Below, piece by piece: positions 1 through 7,236 of a DNA stretch of 19,557 nucleotides. Made by a program: the position numbers and the translations under genes. This stretch comes from a bacterium (GTDB lineage Bacteria > UBP18 > UBA7526). How positions within the stretch are numbered: position 1 is the first letter of the stretch; each line of letters begins with the position of its first letter. The stretch lies in NCBI GenBank assembly GCA_011049955.1, contig DRGV01000023.1, positions 1 through 19,557 on the forward strand, read 5' to 3'. The notes beneath the pieces were generated by a model. That model was given only the letters and a program-made list of their open reading frames with translations. It had not been told where the DNA came from and ran no database searches.

Positions 1-936
1 GCAGTAGCCAGTGCTCAGCCTGTAGAGGTAGTTCCAGGGGCAGAGGTATCCTTTGATGGTTCAGAATCCTATGATAAGGACATAAAAGTCACCTGGCAGG
101 AGACAGAAAGTGGTTGGAAATACAACTTCCTGGAGGTAGAGATCGCTGGGAAGGTCTTGAAATATGAATGGAGTGGTGCTGTCTCGGGAAGTGGAAAATC
201 TATCACCAAGACCTTCAATAACGAAGGGACTTATACTGCTACCCTTAAAATAACCGCAGATCATGATGAGACTGCTTCAACAACTGTTACGGTGACGGTG
301 GTAAAGAAATGCCCAGTCCTCGAGAAACTTAAGGCTGAAAAGGCCAAACTTGAGAAAGAAATAACCAAACTTGAAAAAGACATTTCTAAGTTTGAGAAAG
401 AACTTCAGACCAAACTTAAGGCAATAGATGAATTTATTGAAATATGTAAGAAACTTAAACAAAAAGCAAAGGAGCTCATTGAAAAGATTGATGAGCAGAT
501 ACAAGCATTTGATAGTACAATTGCCGCAATGAATCGTACAATAACTGAGTTTAAATTTTGTTCAGATGTAGATACTGCAATTGGCATATTAGGAAAAGTA
601 GCAATTCTTTTTACTGGGGGCACTATTTATGTAATTGATGAATTGAAGTCTATTGCCAAGAGCAAGGGAATAGACGCAGCGATTAAGAAAGCTGAACAAG
701 TTATTAAGGAAAGTGAAAAAAAGAAGGAACTTTTAAACAAACAAAGAAAAGAGAGATTAAAAGACTATAAGGATCTTACAGATAAAATTAAAGAGTGGAA
801 AGCGAAAAAAGAACAATTAAAATCAGAGTATAAAAAGAAGATAGACAACATTAAAGAACAAATCAAAGCAAAACAAGAAAAAATAAAGGAGATTGATGAA
901 AAAATTGCAAATTGCAGCGATTCATGCGGACATTAA
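1..936 (+). CDS. PKD-domain protein with long coiled-coil hairpin (5' end outside window)
   Basis: The frame is open from base 1, so the N-terminus and any signal peptide lie upstream; 311 residues are visible. Residues 1-102 form a PKD-like (Ig-fold) domain like the one in the gene at 1812, with SFDGSESYDKD, a roughly 28-residue insert, and the closing strands TYTATLKITA and TASTTVTVTV. Residues 104-185 and about 218-300 are Lys/Glu-rich heptad-like helices, probably a coiled coil. Between them a hydrophobic Gly-containing stretch (about 191-212, AIGILGKVAILFTGG then TIYVID) looks like a membrane-active tip or turn. Cysteines lie at the base of both helices (C104; C305 and C309) and could tie a hairpin together. 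The next gene starts 36 bp downstream and should be cotranscribed. PKD domains usually mediate extracellular protein or glycan contacts. I do not recognise the C-terminal part; a helical pore-forming fold is possible but unproven. Confidence 0.85.
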   Translation, partial: AVASAQPVEVVPGAEVSFDGSESYDKDIKVTWQETESGWKYNFLEVEIAGKVLKYEWSGAVSGSGKSITKTFNNEGTYTATLKITADHDETASTTVTVTVVKKCPVLEKLKAEKAKLEKEITKLEKDISKFEKELQTKLKAIDEFIEICKKLKQKAKELIEKIDEQIQAFDSTIAAMNRTITEFKFCSDVDTAIGILGKVAILFTGGTIYVIDELKSIAKSKGIDAAIKKAEQVIKESEKKKELLNKQRKERLKDYKDLTDKIKEWKAKKEQLKSEYKKKIDNIKEQIKAKQEKIKEIDEKIANCSDSCGH

Positions 937-972
937 GGTTAAATTCCTTTAAAGCAGGAGGAGAATAAAAAA

Positions 973-1677
973 ATGAAACAAATGAAAATTTTACTTATTA
1001 GTTTCGTCCTTGTCATAACCACGATGGTGATAGGAAGCTTTTTAAAATGGCATCCCTGCCAAGCAGAAAACAAAGAAAATAAAATACAAGCCCAAAAAAT
1101 TATTTCAGAAACTTCATCAAGATTATTTGCTATAACACACGATGACGATCCAACAAACGATGCCCAATCTATGGATGAAGCAATCAGGCAGTATAAACGA
1201 GCAATAAGGTTAGATCCCAAAAGCGCTGAAGCACATGATAAGTTAGGGGAAGTCTATTCGGATAAGGATATGACTGATAAAGCAATGAAGGAATTTGAAA
1301 AGGCTATCAAGTTAGATCCAAACTATGCAGACGCCTACCGTCATTTGGGATATTGTTATGAACAAAAAGGCTGGCTCACTAAAGCTCGCCAAGCGTATGA
1401 AAAATCTTTAGAAATAAAACCCCAATATATGACTAAATTGGCCCTGGAAACTCTAGAGATAACAGAGGAAGCAAGAACACTAGAAAACGAAATGGAAAAA
1501 TTAAGGGAGATGGAAGAGAAACTTAAACAAATGCTATCTTCCGAAGAGGTTCCAGAGAAAAAAGCAGCAATAATTTCCAAAAAACAGATTACTAAGTCTG
1601 CTATCTTGCCCTTAGTAGGATTAGTCATTCTTCTTGTCCTAATAGTGGTGTTTATTAAGAGAAGAAAACAAAAATAA
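973..1677 (+). CDS. TPR protein with N-terminal signal/TM and C-terminal membrane anchor
   Basis: Starts at ATG 973 behind a good ribosome-binding site (AGGAGGAG at about 956-963). The 234-residue protein has an N-terminal hydrophobic segment (about 5-23), a TPR block at about 63-150 (hallmarks AIRLDPKSAEAHDKLGEVY, AIKLDPNYADAYRHLGYCY and SLEIKPQY), a charged helical stretch at 160-192, and a C-terminal TM (about 210-228) ending in a basic tail (KRRKQK). With a cleaved signal and a stop-transfer anchor, the TPRs would face the periplasm. If the N-terminus is not cleaved, it spans twice. It lies 36 bp after the PKD/coiled-coil gene and just before a terminator, so it is the last gene of that unit. 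TPRs are protein-binding scaffolds; the partner is unknown, with the upstream PKD protein the obvious candidate. Confidence 0.85.
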   Translation: MKQMKILLISFVLVITTMVIGSFLKWHPCQAENKENKIQAQKIISETSSRLFAITHDDDPTNDAQSMDEAIRQYKRAIRLDPKSAEAHDKLGEVYSDKDMTDKAMKEFEKAIKLDPNYADAYRHLGYCYEQKGWLTKARQAYEKSLEIKPQYMTKLALETLEITEEARTLENEMEKLREMEEKLKQMLSSEEVPEKKAAIISKKQITKSAILPLVGLVILLVLIVVFIKRRKQK

Positions 1678-1716
1678 AAAATTCTAAAGTTATTTTAAGA
1701 ACTAAAGAATAGAAAG

Positions 1717-1750
1717 TAAGCCCCATTTAATTGGGGCTTTTTGCTTTTTA
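1717..1750 (+). terminator. Rho-independent terminator
   Basis: A stem AAGCCCCA / TGGGGCTT (arms about 1718-1725 and 1732-1739) with a 6-nt loop TTTAAT is followed by a T-rich tail TTTTTGCTTTTTA. It lies 40 bp after the TPR gene and ends that transcription unit. The right half (GGGGCTTTTTGCTTTTTAGA) recurs at 3900-3919. Confidence 0.85.
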
Positions 1751-1811
1751 GAGGGTCTTGTGCTAAACTATTGAGTGGCTCTTTGACAATCTGATTCCTC
1801 TTCTTATCCTT

Positions 1812-2954
1812 GTGGGAGTAGTATTTTCTAAGATAGCATGGGCAGGACAGGAGGTCGTACCCGTTCCTGAGGACCCGGTGGCAGTGGCCACAGCAAGTCC
1901 TTCTACTGTAAAGGTAGGGGAGACCGTTAGTTTCGATGGCTCGGGATCCTATGACAAGGATATAAAAGTCACCTGGCAGGAGACAGAAAGTGGTTGGAAA
2001 TACAACTTCCTGGAGGTAGAGATCGATGGAGTAGTCAAGAAATGGGAATGGGACTTCGGGGATGAAGGAAGCGGAAGTGGGAAGACTATCTCTCATAACT
2101 ATCAGAATCCAGGGGAATACACCATCACCCTCTCCATAACCGCGGATCATGAGGAGACTGCCTCTACTACCGTAACAGTAAAGGTTATAGAACCATATAT
2201 TAGTCCAGATTCGAGAGAAATAGAGGATGGTCAAGATGGTGGCTCATTTGAGGTTAAAGATGACGAGGGAGTAAGTGAGTGGCAATGGGGTTGGGAAGTG
2301 CTAGGTGGAGCAGGGAATAATCCCAATGTCAACTTCAATCCAGACAATGGAGACCCCACCACAGTAACCACCAAGTGGTACGCCCACCCCGATGATCCCT
2401 ATGGAGCCAGTAATTCGTCAACCTACACAATTAAGTGCCAGGTCACCATCAATCAGAAAAAGATAGCAGCTGAACCAGGAGAGCTGACTGTAACCGTACC
2501 TTGGGATGAGGGTGGATATGTTGGGCCTCTTAATATTACTGGTAGACCAACCTTTGCTTCTCGTATAGTTAGGAAAGGTCTGTTTCGAAAAACAGAGTGG
2601 TACATAAAAGATCAAGGAGCGATGGAAAGGACAGAGCCCCAAGTAACGATTTATGTTCCCACAAGTAGCCAATTTAGGAATAAAACTGAAGTCCATGAAA
2701 ATGTTCACGTTGAACAATATGAAACAGGTATGTTATCCGATCTCTGGGTTGTGGATGACTTATGGGATCGGGTAAAGGATTTGACTGCTCCTACAAAGGA
2801 GGCCATCAATAATGCTTATAACAGAGAATGGGAGTGGTATCGTCTTGAACAACTACTTAAAGTATGGGAGCGAAAGGACGCAGTAGAACGTGAGGCTTAT
2901 AGTATATCTAACCCTATTTCCCCACAATATCTTTATATGAAGAGGCTTGATTAA
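1812..2954 (+). CDS. PKD-domain protein with C-terminal HExxH zincin-like domain
   Basis: From the GTG at 1812 the protein has 380 residues: a hydrophobic start ending KIAWAG (a signal-peptide cleavage-like end), a PKD domain at about 20-125 with the hallmark WEWDFGD, a second beta-rich region (about 128-235), then a C-terminal domain with HENVH at 295-299 (VHENVHVEQYE). This is a gluzincin-like HExxH motif with the HVxQ context seen in several putative bacterial zinc peptidases; E361 in REAYS could be the third ligand. The start is uncertain. The frame is open upstream to 1767 and encodes a better hydrophobic core (LFDNLIPLLILVGVVFSK), but it has no ATG, GTG or TTG before the stop at 1764. 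An ATT at 1770, or a one-base indel linking a GTG at 1760, would give a full signal peptide. It shares a 64-bp exact repeat with the gene at 1-936. Substrate unknown. Confidence 0.8.
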   Translation: MGVVFSKIAWAGQEVVPVPEDPVAVATASPSTVKVGETVSFDGSGSYDKDIKVTWQETESGWKYNFLEVEIDGVVKKWEWDFGDEGSGSGKTISHNYQNPGEYTITLSITADHEETASTTVTVKVIEPYISPDSREIEDGQDGGSFEVKDDEGVSEWQWGWEVLGGAGNNPNVNFNPDNGDPTTVTTKWYAHPDDPYGASNSSTYTIKCQVTINQKKIAAEPGELTVTVPWDEGGYVGPLNITGRPTFASRIVRKGLFRKTEWYIKDQGAMERTEPQVTIYVPTSSQFRNKTEVHENVHVEQYETGMLSDLWVVDDLWDRVKDLTAPTKEAINNAYNREWEWYRLEQLLKVWERKDAVEREAYSISNPISPQYLYMKRLD

Positions 2955-2980
2955 AATTAAAAGAAAGGAAGAATTTTAAA

Positions 2981-3862
2981 ATGAATAGTTTAAAACGTTG
3001 GATACCAGTGATAATCTTTATCCTTGCTATTTTTCTGAGCAGTAATAATGTCTATGCTATCCGCCAACATGTTCCGCTCTACAAACAAGTAGATAAATCT
3101 GACTTAATCATTATTGGAACAGTATTTGAAGTAGATATTGTATATGAGAAGAAGTATGTAAAAACACCTGAAGGAAAGGTATTGCCCAGAATAGCCGGTG
3201 AAATTCCTTCTTCTGAACTAAATTATGTATTTACCGCTAAAGTCGAAAAAGTTATTAAAGGTGAGAAGGGAATAAAGGAAGTCACTATCCTTGCGATAGA
3301 AGAGAAAGGAGGCTTGGACGCATTTTATGGAAGAGAGGAGCACGGCTTATTTTTCCTAAAAAGAATAGATGCTGCGAGAATAAAAGAACGAAAATTATCC
3401 CCTGGGGTTTATTATACAACTGTGGCAAAGGCAGGAGACTCTAACTTTCCTAGCCCATTTCCTAAGCCCCCAGGATATATTAAGACAGTAAAAAAGGTAG
3501 TTAAGATTGAGAGCATAAAGGATGATAGAAAAAGGACTAAAGCCTGGATAAAAGCAGTAAGAAGTGATGATAAGGTACTTAAGGATAATGCTATACGGAA
3601 GCTGTGGGATATGAGAGCCACAGAGGCCATTCCTACCCTTAAGACTGTTTCCAAAGATGATGAACTATATTCCTTAGCCCAAGCTGCTATAGGAGTGATA
3701 GAGATGTTCCCCAAGAAACCTATTGAGCCCACCAAACCAACTATCGAACCTACCAAGCCAATTAATAGAATGATTATCTTAATGATACTTGGAATAGTGG
3801 TCATAACTTCTATAGTTTGTTATCTTATTATTAAAAGAAAGAAGAAAGCTCCTACTACCTAA
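2981..3862 (+). CDS. Secreted, C-terminally anchored protein with HEAT-like repeat
   Basis: ATG 2981 is preceded by an AAAGGAAG-type site. The 293-residue protein has a clear signal peptide (1-26, cut after NNVYA), a beta-rich domain (about 35-130: DLIIIGTVFEV, VFTAKVEKVIKGEKG, then GLFFLKRI), a helical region at about 190-242 resembling a HEAT repeat (KDNAIRKLWDMRATEAIPTL), a Pro/Thr linker with two EPTKP units (246-260), and a TM at about 263-285 followed by KRKKK. This predicts a periplasmic or surface domain held by a C-terminal stop-transfer anchor. The 'DLIIIGTV...KVIKG' pattern is familiar from many secreted bacterial proteins of unknown function. It lies 26 bp after the zincin gene and probably forms one unit with it; a role as partner or inhibitor of the zincin is inference. 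Confidence 0.85.
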   Translation: MNSLKRWIPVIIFILAIFLSSNNVYAIRQHVPLYKQVDKSDLIIIGTVFEVDIVYEKKYVKTPEGKVLPRIAGEIPSSELNYVFTAKVEKVIKGEKGIKEVTILAIEEKGGLDAFYGREEHGLFFLKRIDAARIKERKLSPGVYYTTVAKAGDSNFPSPFPKPPGYIKTVKKVVKIESIKDDRKRTKAWIKAVRSDDKVLKDNAIRKLWDMRATEAIPTLKTVSKDDELYSLAQAAIGVIEMFPKKPIEPTKPTIEPTKPINRMIILMILGIVVITSIVCYLIIKRKKKAPTT

Positions 3863-3885
3863 AATTAACCTGTCACAAAACAATC

Positions 3886-3918
3886 AGCCCCGATAAGTCG
3901 GGGCTTTTTGCTTTTTAG
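3886..3918 (+). terminator. Rho-independent terminator between convergent genes
   Basis: A perfect 8-bp stem AGCCCCGA / TCGGGGCT (3886-3893 and 3898-3905) with loop TAAG is followed by TTTTGCTTTTTAG. It lies between the end of the + strand gene (3862) and the end of comEC on the - strand (3932), so it ends the former. It could weakly serve the latter too, since the - strand side reads TGATTGTTTTG. Confidence 0.88.
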
Positions 3919-3931
3919 AAAGAAATTGTAA

Positions 3932-6370
3932 TCAATTTTTCTCTTCTTTCTCTTTCAGCATAGTCTTGACCCAGTAATTCTCTCCATCTGTGGTTACAAT
4001 TATCGCCCCGTGCTCATCCGTTTGATATACTTTAATCTTCAGTTTCTGGTATCGCTTTAAGATTTCGGAATGGGGATGACCAAACCAATTATGAGCACTA
4101 GCGCTTATTATAGCACATTCTGGGGAAACTTTCTCTAAAAATTTTAAAGTGCTCGAAGTCCTAGATCCCTGATGGGGGACTTTAAGGATAGTGCTCTTGA
4201 GTCTTGAACCATACTTTTTAACCAGTAATTCCTCGGTCTCTTTCTCAATATCACCAGTAAAGAGAAAACTCACCCTTTTATAGAAGAGTCTCATTACTAT
4301 AGAGTTATTATTCGGTTCTGAACCGTCACCCTTCAGGAATCTTTCTTGAGGATGGAGGATATCGATCTCCACCCCGGATGCTATGGATAGTTTTTCTCCT
4401 GCCCGGACTATTTTGTAGGAAATTTTTTTATCGTCAATAATCCTTAAGAATGCTTCATATTCTGGGGAGGTGAATTCCTGGCCACTGTCCCAGACTTCAC
4501 CTACCTTAAAAAAAGAGAGGACGTTAGTGAGTCCCGTCACATGATCGGCATGGGGATGGGTCAATACCAAGTAATCAATCTTCCTTATTCCTTCATCCCA
4601 GAGATAAGCAGGGAGGGTATCAAACCTACCATCTCCCCCGTCAATAAGCATACTCTTTCTATCAGGAAATTGGATGAAGGCCGCATCCCCCTGACCAACG
4701 TCCAGGAAAGTAACCTTCAGTGACTTATCTTGAGAAGTAAGGATATTTCCCCAGATGAAGATGACTATTAGGCACAGGGCCCCAACGGGGATTATTTTTC
4801 TTACTAAAAGGAGACGTTTAAAATTTATTAGTCCGACAATGCTTAAGTAATAGACGCCAATGGAGGAGAGAGAAGGAGTAACGACCCTTATCCCAGCTCC
4901 CGGAAAATAGGCAAAGAAGTCAACAGTCTTGATAAGTAGAGTGAGAAATAGCTCATTGGCATTGGAGAAGAGCTGGGCTAAGGGAAGGAAGAAGGAGAAG
5001 ATGGTAGCCAGAAAACCTAGGATAACGACAATAGTGACTAAAGGCACGACGAAGAGATTAGCTAAGATGGCTACCGGAGTGAAATAGTTAAAATAATAAG
5101 CAACTAAAGGGGCTACCCCAATCCAGGCAGCAAGGGAGACGCTCATCAATCCTGCCGGATAAGAAGTTAGAAACTTTAGTCTCGGCCAGAGCCTGGGATA
5201 GAGATATAGAATGGAAAGAACGGCAGCAAAGGAAAGCTGGAATCCAACGTTGAATAAGGTAAGAGGATTAATGAGTAGAATAACAAGAGCAGCAAGAGCT
5301 AAGGTAGTATAGACCTCCCTCTTTCGTCCCAGGCAGGAGGCAAGCAGAAAGAGGCCAAACATAATCGTGGCCCGCACCACAGGAGGACGACAACCGGTCA
5401 TGAAGGAGTAAAAAATGATGATTAAGAGGGTAAGGAGGGCGCTTCCTTTATTGGGTAGGCGAAGGAGACGAAAGAGACCATAATGGAAGAAGATCACTAT
5501 TAGGCCAACGTGGAGGCCAGAGACCGCCAGGAGATGGGCCACTCCCGTAGTAACGAAGGCCTGACAAAGAGAAGGAGGAAGCTCTTCTCTTCTTCCTAAA
5601 AGGATGCCCTTTAATACCGAGCCCTCGAGAGAGGGGAGGGTTCGATCAATAGTCTCGATGAGGCGCTTACGGAGATAGAAAGTAATCTTGAAGAAGGTAT
5701 TGACCCTTGCTTCCCCAACCTTTTCTATCTGCTCATTAATGACTAAGTTTACTAAAGCGGATATCTTCTGGGTGGCAAGATAATTCTGATAACTAAAGCC
5801 CCCGGGATTCCTGGCTCCGGAAGGAGAGATTAATTCTCCCTTGATCCTGACCCGGTCTCTATAATTGAAGGAGGCCTCGTCTTTCGGAAGGGATGCTCGG
5901 ATCCTGCTTTTGACTGGAAATTCTTTCTCCCTAAATAATATCTTCTCTGTCTTAATAATTAGGTGGATTCTATCTTTCTTAACTTCGGGCAGACGATCAA
6001 TGGTGCCTAAGACTTCCACCCAGCCTTTATTGAGAAAAGGGGTTATCTCGCCCTTAGTGATACGCTTGAGAGTAATGTCATGGTAGAGGAGGCTGGCAAG
6101 AAGAAGCAGGATGCCTAAGAGAAGAGTGGAGATGGTTGATTTCTTCTTCCAGAAAGCAAGGAAGAAAGAGATTAAAAGGAGGGCGAGAATGGAGAGTAGA
6201 GAAGGAAAGGAGAGGTTTAATAGATGCCCAAGGATGATGCCTAAGATATAAATGAGGACAATGGCAACGAGTGGGTATTTTATTCGCGAAGATTCCTGCC
6301 TCGCCGGCAGGCGGGCGCGTTTATTATTCGCGGTCATTCCTGCCTGGCGGCAGACAGGCGCGTCATTCAT
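3932..6370 (-). CDS. comEC: ComEC/Rec2 DNA-uptake channel
   Basis: An 812-residue ComEC, close to the usual 750-850. It forms the inner-membrane channel that takes up single-stranded DNA in natural transformation. Order: N-terminal TM helices (about 33-95), an OB-like DUF4131 region (about 115-215), the competence membrane domain (about 245-510, with HLLAVSGLHVGL and TGCRPPVVRA), and a metallo-beta-lactamase (MBL) domain (about 552-800) with FLDVGQGD, an intact HPHADH (605-610), FTGD (704-707), PHQGS (732-736) and FGHPH (763-767). Many relatives have HHGS where this has HQGS. The ATG at 6370 overlaps the comEA stop by 4 nt (ATGA), so the two are translationally coupled. The first ~30 residues (MNDAPVCRQAG...RLPARQESS) are encoded by two GC-rich palindromic repeats and are probably not functional ComEC sequence. 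No other ATG, GTG or TTG before the first TM avoids them. Confidence 0.95.
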   Translation of the reverse strand: MNDAPVCRQAGMTANNKRARLPARQESSRIKYPLVAIVLIYILGIILGHLLNLSFPSLLSILALLLISFFLAFWKKKSTISTLLLGILLLLASLLYHDITLKRITKGEITPFLNKGWVEVLGTIDRLPEVKKDRIHLIIKTEKILFREKEFPVKSRIRASLPKDEASFNYRDRVRIKGELISPSGARNPGGFSYQNYLATQKISALVNLVINEQIEKVGEARVNTFFKITFYLRKRLIETIDRTLPSLEGSVLKGILLGRREELPPSLCQAFVTTGVAHLLAVSGLHVGLIVIFFHYGLFRLLRLPNKGSALLTLLIIIFYSFMTGCRPPVVRATIMFGLFLLASCLGRKREVYTTLALAALVILLINPLTLFNVGFQLSFAAVLSILYLYPRLWPRLKFLTSYPAGLMSVSLAAWIGVAPLVAYYFNYFTPVAILANLFVVPLVTIVVILGFLATIFSFFLPLAQLFSNANELFLTLLIKTVDFFAYFPGAGIRVVTPSLSSIGVYYLSIVGLINFKRLLLVRKIIPVGALCLIVIFIWGNILTSQDKSLKVTFLDVGQGDAAFIQFPDRKSMLIDGGDGRFDTLPAYLWDEGIRKIDYLVLTHPHADHVTGLTNVLSFFKVGEVWDSGQEFTSPEYEAFLRIIDDKKISYKIVRAGEKLSIASGVEIDILHPQERFLKGDGSEPNNNSIVMRLFYKRVSFLFTGDIEKETEELLVKKYGSRLKSTILKVPHQGSRTSSTLKFLEKVSPECAIISASAHNWFGHPHSEILKRYQKLKIKVYQTDEHGAIIVTTDGENYWVKTMLKEKEEKN
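6277..6362. repeat. Tandem pair of REP-like palindromes inside the comEC 5' end
   Basis: Two ~43-bp copies lie head to tail (6277-6319 and 6320-6362), each with TATTCGCG followed by a GC-rich palindrome (CCTGCCTCGCCGGCAGG and CCTGCCTGGCGGCAG) and ending GGCGCG. They are dispersed-repeat-like, yet both lie within the reading frame just after the coupled comEC start. Confidence 0.8.
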
Positions 6371-7068
6371 TCCACGGTAATCTTATCCTTCAACGACGCA
6401 TAGATCTTAGGGCCAAACCCATGGATCTTGGTAATCTCCTCAATGCTTGCATAGGGGCGGTTGGCGATAATGGATTCTGCTCTCTTAGGCCCGATACCGG
6501 ATAGGGTCTGGAGCTCCTGAGTAGTGGCAGTATTGATGTTGATCTTCCCGGCCTCTGCTTTTACTTCCTTCTTCTCTTCCTTCTTCTCTTTCCTCTCTTC
6601 CTCCTTCTCAAGATCGACATAGGCCAACTTCAATTCTTCTGTGGTATAGACATGCTCTGGCCCATAGGAGAGGAGTTTCTTTCGGAAGGCCTCCACATCA
6701 AACTTCCGGGGGACAACAATCCTTGAACCATCGATTAGAGGCCGGGCGAGGTTTAGAATACTCAGGATGGCTTCTTTCTTTGCTCCTCCGGCGACCTTGA
6801 TGGCTTCAATCACCCGGGTTCCCTCATCAAACTGATAGACCCCGGGCTTATTCACCGCTCCGGTAATGTGGATGATAATCTTCCGCGGCCCAAGGGGCGT
6901 CACTTCTCCCGGCTCAGGGGAGGTGGCAATGGTCCTGGGGCTTACCAGGTATTCTGCTCCGGGTGTGGAGGGAAGGGGTCTTCTGGTCAGCGTAATGATA
7001 CCTCCCAAGAGAATGGCGCCGATCAGACAGAGGACGATAATCGATTCCTGAGTGGATAATTTGAACAT
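6367..7068 (-). CDS. comEA: ComEA: SLBB + helix-hairpin-helix DNA-binding competence protein
   Basis: ComEA binds double-stranded DNA in the periplasm and hands it to ComEC. I take the ATG at 7068 because AAGGAGG lies at 7076-7082 just upstream; the longer frame from 7155 runs through the repeat-rich leader. The 233-residue protein has an N-terminal TM (about 9-27), an SLBB domain (about 63-121: HITGAVNKPGVY ... LNLARPLIDGSRIVVPR), a Lys/Glu-rich linker (about 150-175), and a tandem HhH module at 176-232 (ININTATTQELQTLSGIGPK ... IHGFGPKIYASLKDKI). This is the classical ComEA order and near the usual ~200-residue length. Its TGA overlaps the comEC ATG (ATGA), so the pair is one operon. Confidence 0.95.
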   Translation of the reverse strand: MFKLSTQESIIVLCLIGAILLGGIITLTRRPLPSTPGAEYLVSPRTIATSPEPGEVTPLGPRKIIIHITGAVNKPGVYQFDEGTRVIEAIKVAGGAKKEAILSILNLARPLIDGSRIVVPRKFDVEAFRKKLLSYGPEHVYTTEELKLAYVDLEKEEERKEKKEEKKEVKAEAGKININTATTQELQTLSGIGPKRAESIIANRPYASIEEITKIHGFGPKIYASLKDKITVE

Positions 7069-7075
7069 ACCTCTC

Positions 7076-7082
7076 CCTCCTT
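7076..7082 (-). promoter_or_regulatory. Ribosome-binding site fixing the comEA start
   Basis: Perfect AAGGAGG on the - strand, 7 nt before the ATG at 7068. It decides for this start over the in-frame ATG at 7155. Confidence 0.9.
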
Positions 7083-7099
7083 TTAAACACAGATTTAAC

Positions 7100-7215
7100 A
7101 GTTCAGAGCACGCTCGGCTTCGCCTCGCTTGAGTTCGGTGTTCGGAGACTCCCAACTCCGAACTCTCCCTCGGGGATCTCGAGTCCCCTCGGGACGAGAG
7201 GCTAACTCCGAACTA
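7100..7215. repeat. GC-rich palindromic intergenic repeat upstream of comEA
   Basis: The gap holds GAGTTCGG (7131-7138) facing CCGAACTC (7158-7165), and a second AACTCCGAACT (7204-7214) repeating 7154-7164. Between these lie further inverted CTCGGGGA / TCCCCTCGG-type arms. The 12-mer CTCGGGACGAGA (7188-7199) occurs again exactly at 18620-18631. No coding potential seen. Confidence 0.65.
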
Positions 7216-7236
7216 AATAGTCTGCGATCATTCGTG

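Noticed and set aside
1783..1810. TTGACA / TATCCT promoter before the PKD-zincin gene
   Set aside because: Transcription would begin at about 1817, past the GTG at 1812, and the bases lie within a frame that encodes a signal-peptide core.
3412..3804. - strand frame of 130 codons antisense to the HEAT-like gene
   Set aside because: Shadow of a gene with a clear signal peptide, ribosome-binding site and anchor on the + strand.
6277..6362. Short CRISPR-like array
   Set aside because: Only two adjacent, imperfect palindromic copies without spacers, inside a coding frame.
7069..7155. N-terminal extension of comEA to an ATG at 7155
   Set aside because: A perfect AAGGAGG precedes the internal ATG at 7068, and the extension translates palindromic leader DNA into unconvincing sequence.
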